Origin: Pseudomonadota bacterium
Lineage (GTDB): Bacteria; Pseudomonadota; Alphaproteobacteria; Acetobacterales; Acetobacteraceae
Direction of reading: 5' to 3'
Assembly: GCA_021779655.1 (NCBI GenBank)
Contig: JAJYAF010000109.1
Coordinates: forward strand, 1 to 7,180
Length of the DNA: 7,180 nt
Of this stretch, positions 6,796 through 7,180 are shown piece after piece; the stretch's first letter is position 1, and each line of letters opens with the position of its first letter. Below the pieces are notes generated by a model. The model was not told the DNA's origin. It ran no database searches and was given only the letters and a program-made list of their open reading frames with translations. The position numbers and the translations under genes are program-made.

Positions 6796-6918
6796 ACCAG
6801 CCCGCCAATTGATTGTCTCTTCCAGACAGGTGGCGGGCTGGTATATGGCTTTGATTTCGCGCGCGGCCGCCCCGCCAACCCCGCGCGCATACCAATCCGC
6901 GTTTTCGCGGATTGGTAT
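6794..6918 (+). repeat. Composite three-hairpin repeat, full copy 3, at the 5' end of the GT8 gene
   Basis: Module A (6794-6844) is perfect here: 14-bp arms ATACCAGCCCGCCA and TGGCGGGCTGGTAT, plus an inner TGTCT-CTTCC-AGACA stem in the loop. Module B is 6845-6888 and module C 6889-6918, the latter identical to the other full copies. Since A both opens with ATACCA and closes with TGGTAT, as C does, the element reads as two ATACCA-TGGTAT hairpins joined by a GC-rich one. On the minus strand it occupies the leader or promoter position of the GT8 gene. Confidence 0.93.
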
Positions 6919-7146
6919 CAGGGCGTGGTTTATCCGGACAGACGCCCTCCGACAAGCCGCGCGCTGCGCCAATTGGCGGCGACGTGCTCCGGAAATTCGC
7001 AGCCGGTCAGGGCATGCACCAAGCTTGTTGCATGGCTGGGTACAACACAGATCGCGATATCAATATGATACCTGCTTACCCACCTTGTTCAGCCGCTTTT
7101 ATATCGGTACAAAAGACGAACATTGAGGTATAAACGGAGGAGATTG
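6919..7146. other. Intergenic stretch between composite repeat and transposase gene
   Basis: No supported gene. Immediately after the repeat is an inverted repeat AGGGCGT (6920-6926) with ACGCCCT (6942-6948), 15-nt loop, of unknown meaning. On the minus strand a frame of about 50 codons ends at TAA around 6930 (contains GCEFPEHVAANWRSARLVGG); it looks protein-like but I cannot assign it, and it has no start within reach. The left end of the insertion sequence should lie somewhere in this stretch but I cannot recognise its terminal repeat. Confidence 0.5.
7085..7113 (+). promoter_or_regulatory. Possible promoter for the transposase gene
   Basis: TTGTTC (7085-7090) and TACAAA (7108-7113) are separated by 17 bp, an acceptable sigma-70 arrangement, 33 bp ahead of the ATG. 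Prediction by eye only. Confidence 0.35.
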
Positions 7147-7180
7147 ATGGCTCGAAATGCGGTGCAGTTTCAACGAGGGC
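7147..7180 (+). CDS. IS1595-family (ISXO2-like) transposase, first 11 codons (runs off right edge)
   Basis: The visible peptide is MARNAVQFQRG. It matches from memory the start of IS1595-family transposases, which commonly begin M-(A/S)-R-N-A-(V/I)-Q-F-Q-x-G-L, followed by an N-terminal zinc-binding segment and a DDE/N catalytic domain (both outside the window). A strong Shine-Dalgarno GGAGGAG (7136-7142) stands in good position before the ATG at 7147. Only 34 bases are available, so the family call rests on one short motif. An insertion sequence here would fit the mosaic look of the right half of the window. Confidence 0.6.
   Translation, partial: MARNAVQFQRG

Noticed and set aside
6920..6948. 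AGGGCGT/ACGCCCT inverted repeat as the left end of the insertion sequence
   Set aside because: The terminal repeat of the probable IS1595-family element is not known to me, and about 200 bp to the transposase start seems long; the right end is outside the window, so it cannot be matched.

Overview
The window looks like a GC-rich alphaproteobacterial chromosome segment. The evidence is a psd-pssA phospholipid pair of the short alphaproteobacterial kind, a glutathione-dependent formaldehyde dehydrogenase of class III ADH type, and a glutathione S-transferase remnant whose C-terminal wording resembles alphaproteobacterial GSTs. An acetic-acid-bacterium or rhodospirillal relative is possible, but the sequence alone does not settle the order or genus.

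Left part (1-2292): a minus-strand operon, psd then pssA (PssA runs off the left edge), makes phosphatidylethanolamine from CDP-diacylglycerol and serine. It is divergent from a complete frmA/adhC-type S-(hydroxymethyl)glutathione dehydrogenase on the plus strand, separated by 150 bp. This part reads as ordinary core genome.

Middle (2293-3409): right after the dehydrogenase stop lies a 40-bp-period tandem array, then a GST fragment (C-terminal domain only, minus strand) cut at its 5' side by a 125-bp composite repeat, then about 520 bp with no convincing gene but with two short tandem duplications and an AT-rich patch.

Right part (3410-6795): a small surface-glycan cluster. It holds UDP-galactopyranose mutase (glf), a DUF707 protein that looks like a glycosyltransferase, and a convergent GT8-family glycosyltransferase. 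Together they suggest use of UDP-galactofuranose and transfer of one or more sugars to a cell-surface glycan. The right edge (7147 onward) holds the first 11 codons of what looks like an IS1595-family transposase.

The most notable feature is a family of 125-bp repeats: three full copies (2766-2890, 4539-4663, 6794-6918), one partial copy (4665-4735), and an inverted tandem array of its middle module (2311-2423). Each full copy is three hairpins in a row (A, B, C). Hairpins A and C both open with ATACCA, and C (in all copies) and A (in the 6794 copy) close with TGGTAT, so the element has imperfect terminal inverted repeats. The copies sit exactly at gene edges: one truncates the GST, one supplies the last 17 codons and stop of glf, and one supplies two bases of the GT8 start codon. 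This looks like a MITE- or REP-like non-autonomous element spreading in a glycan island.
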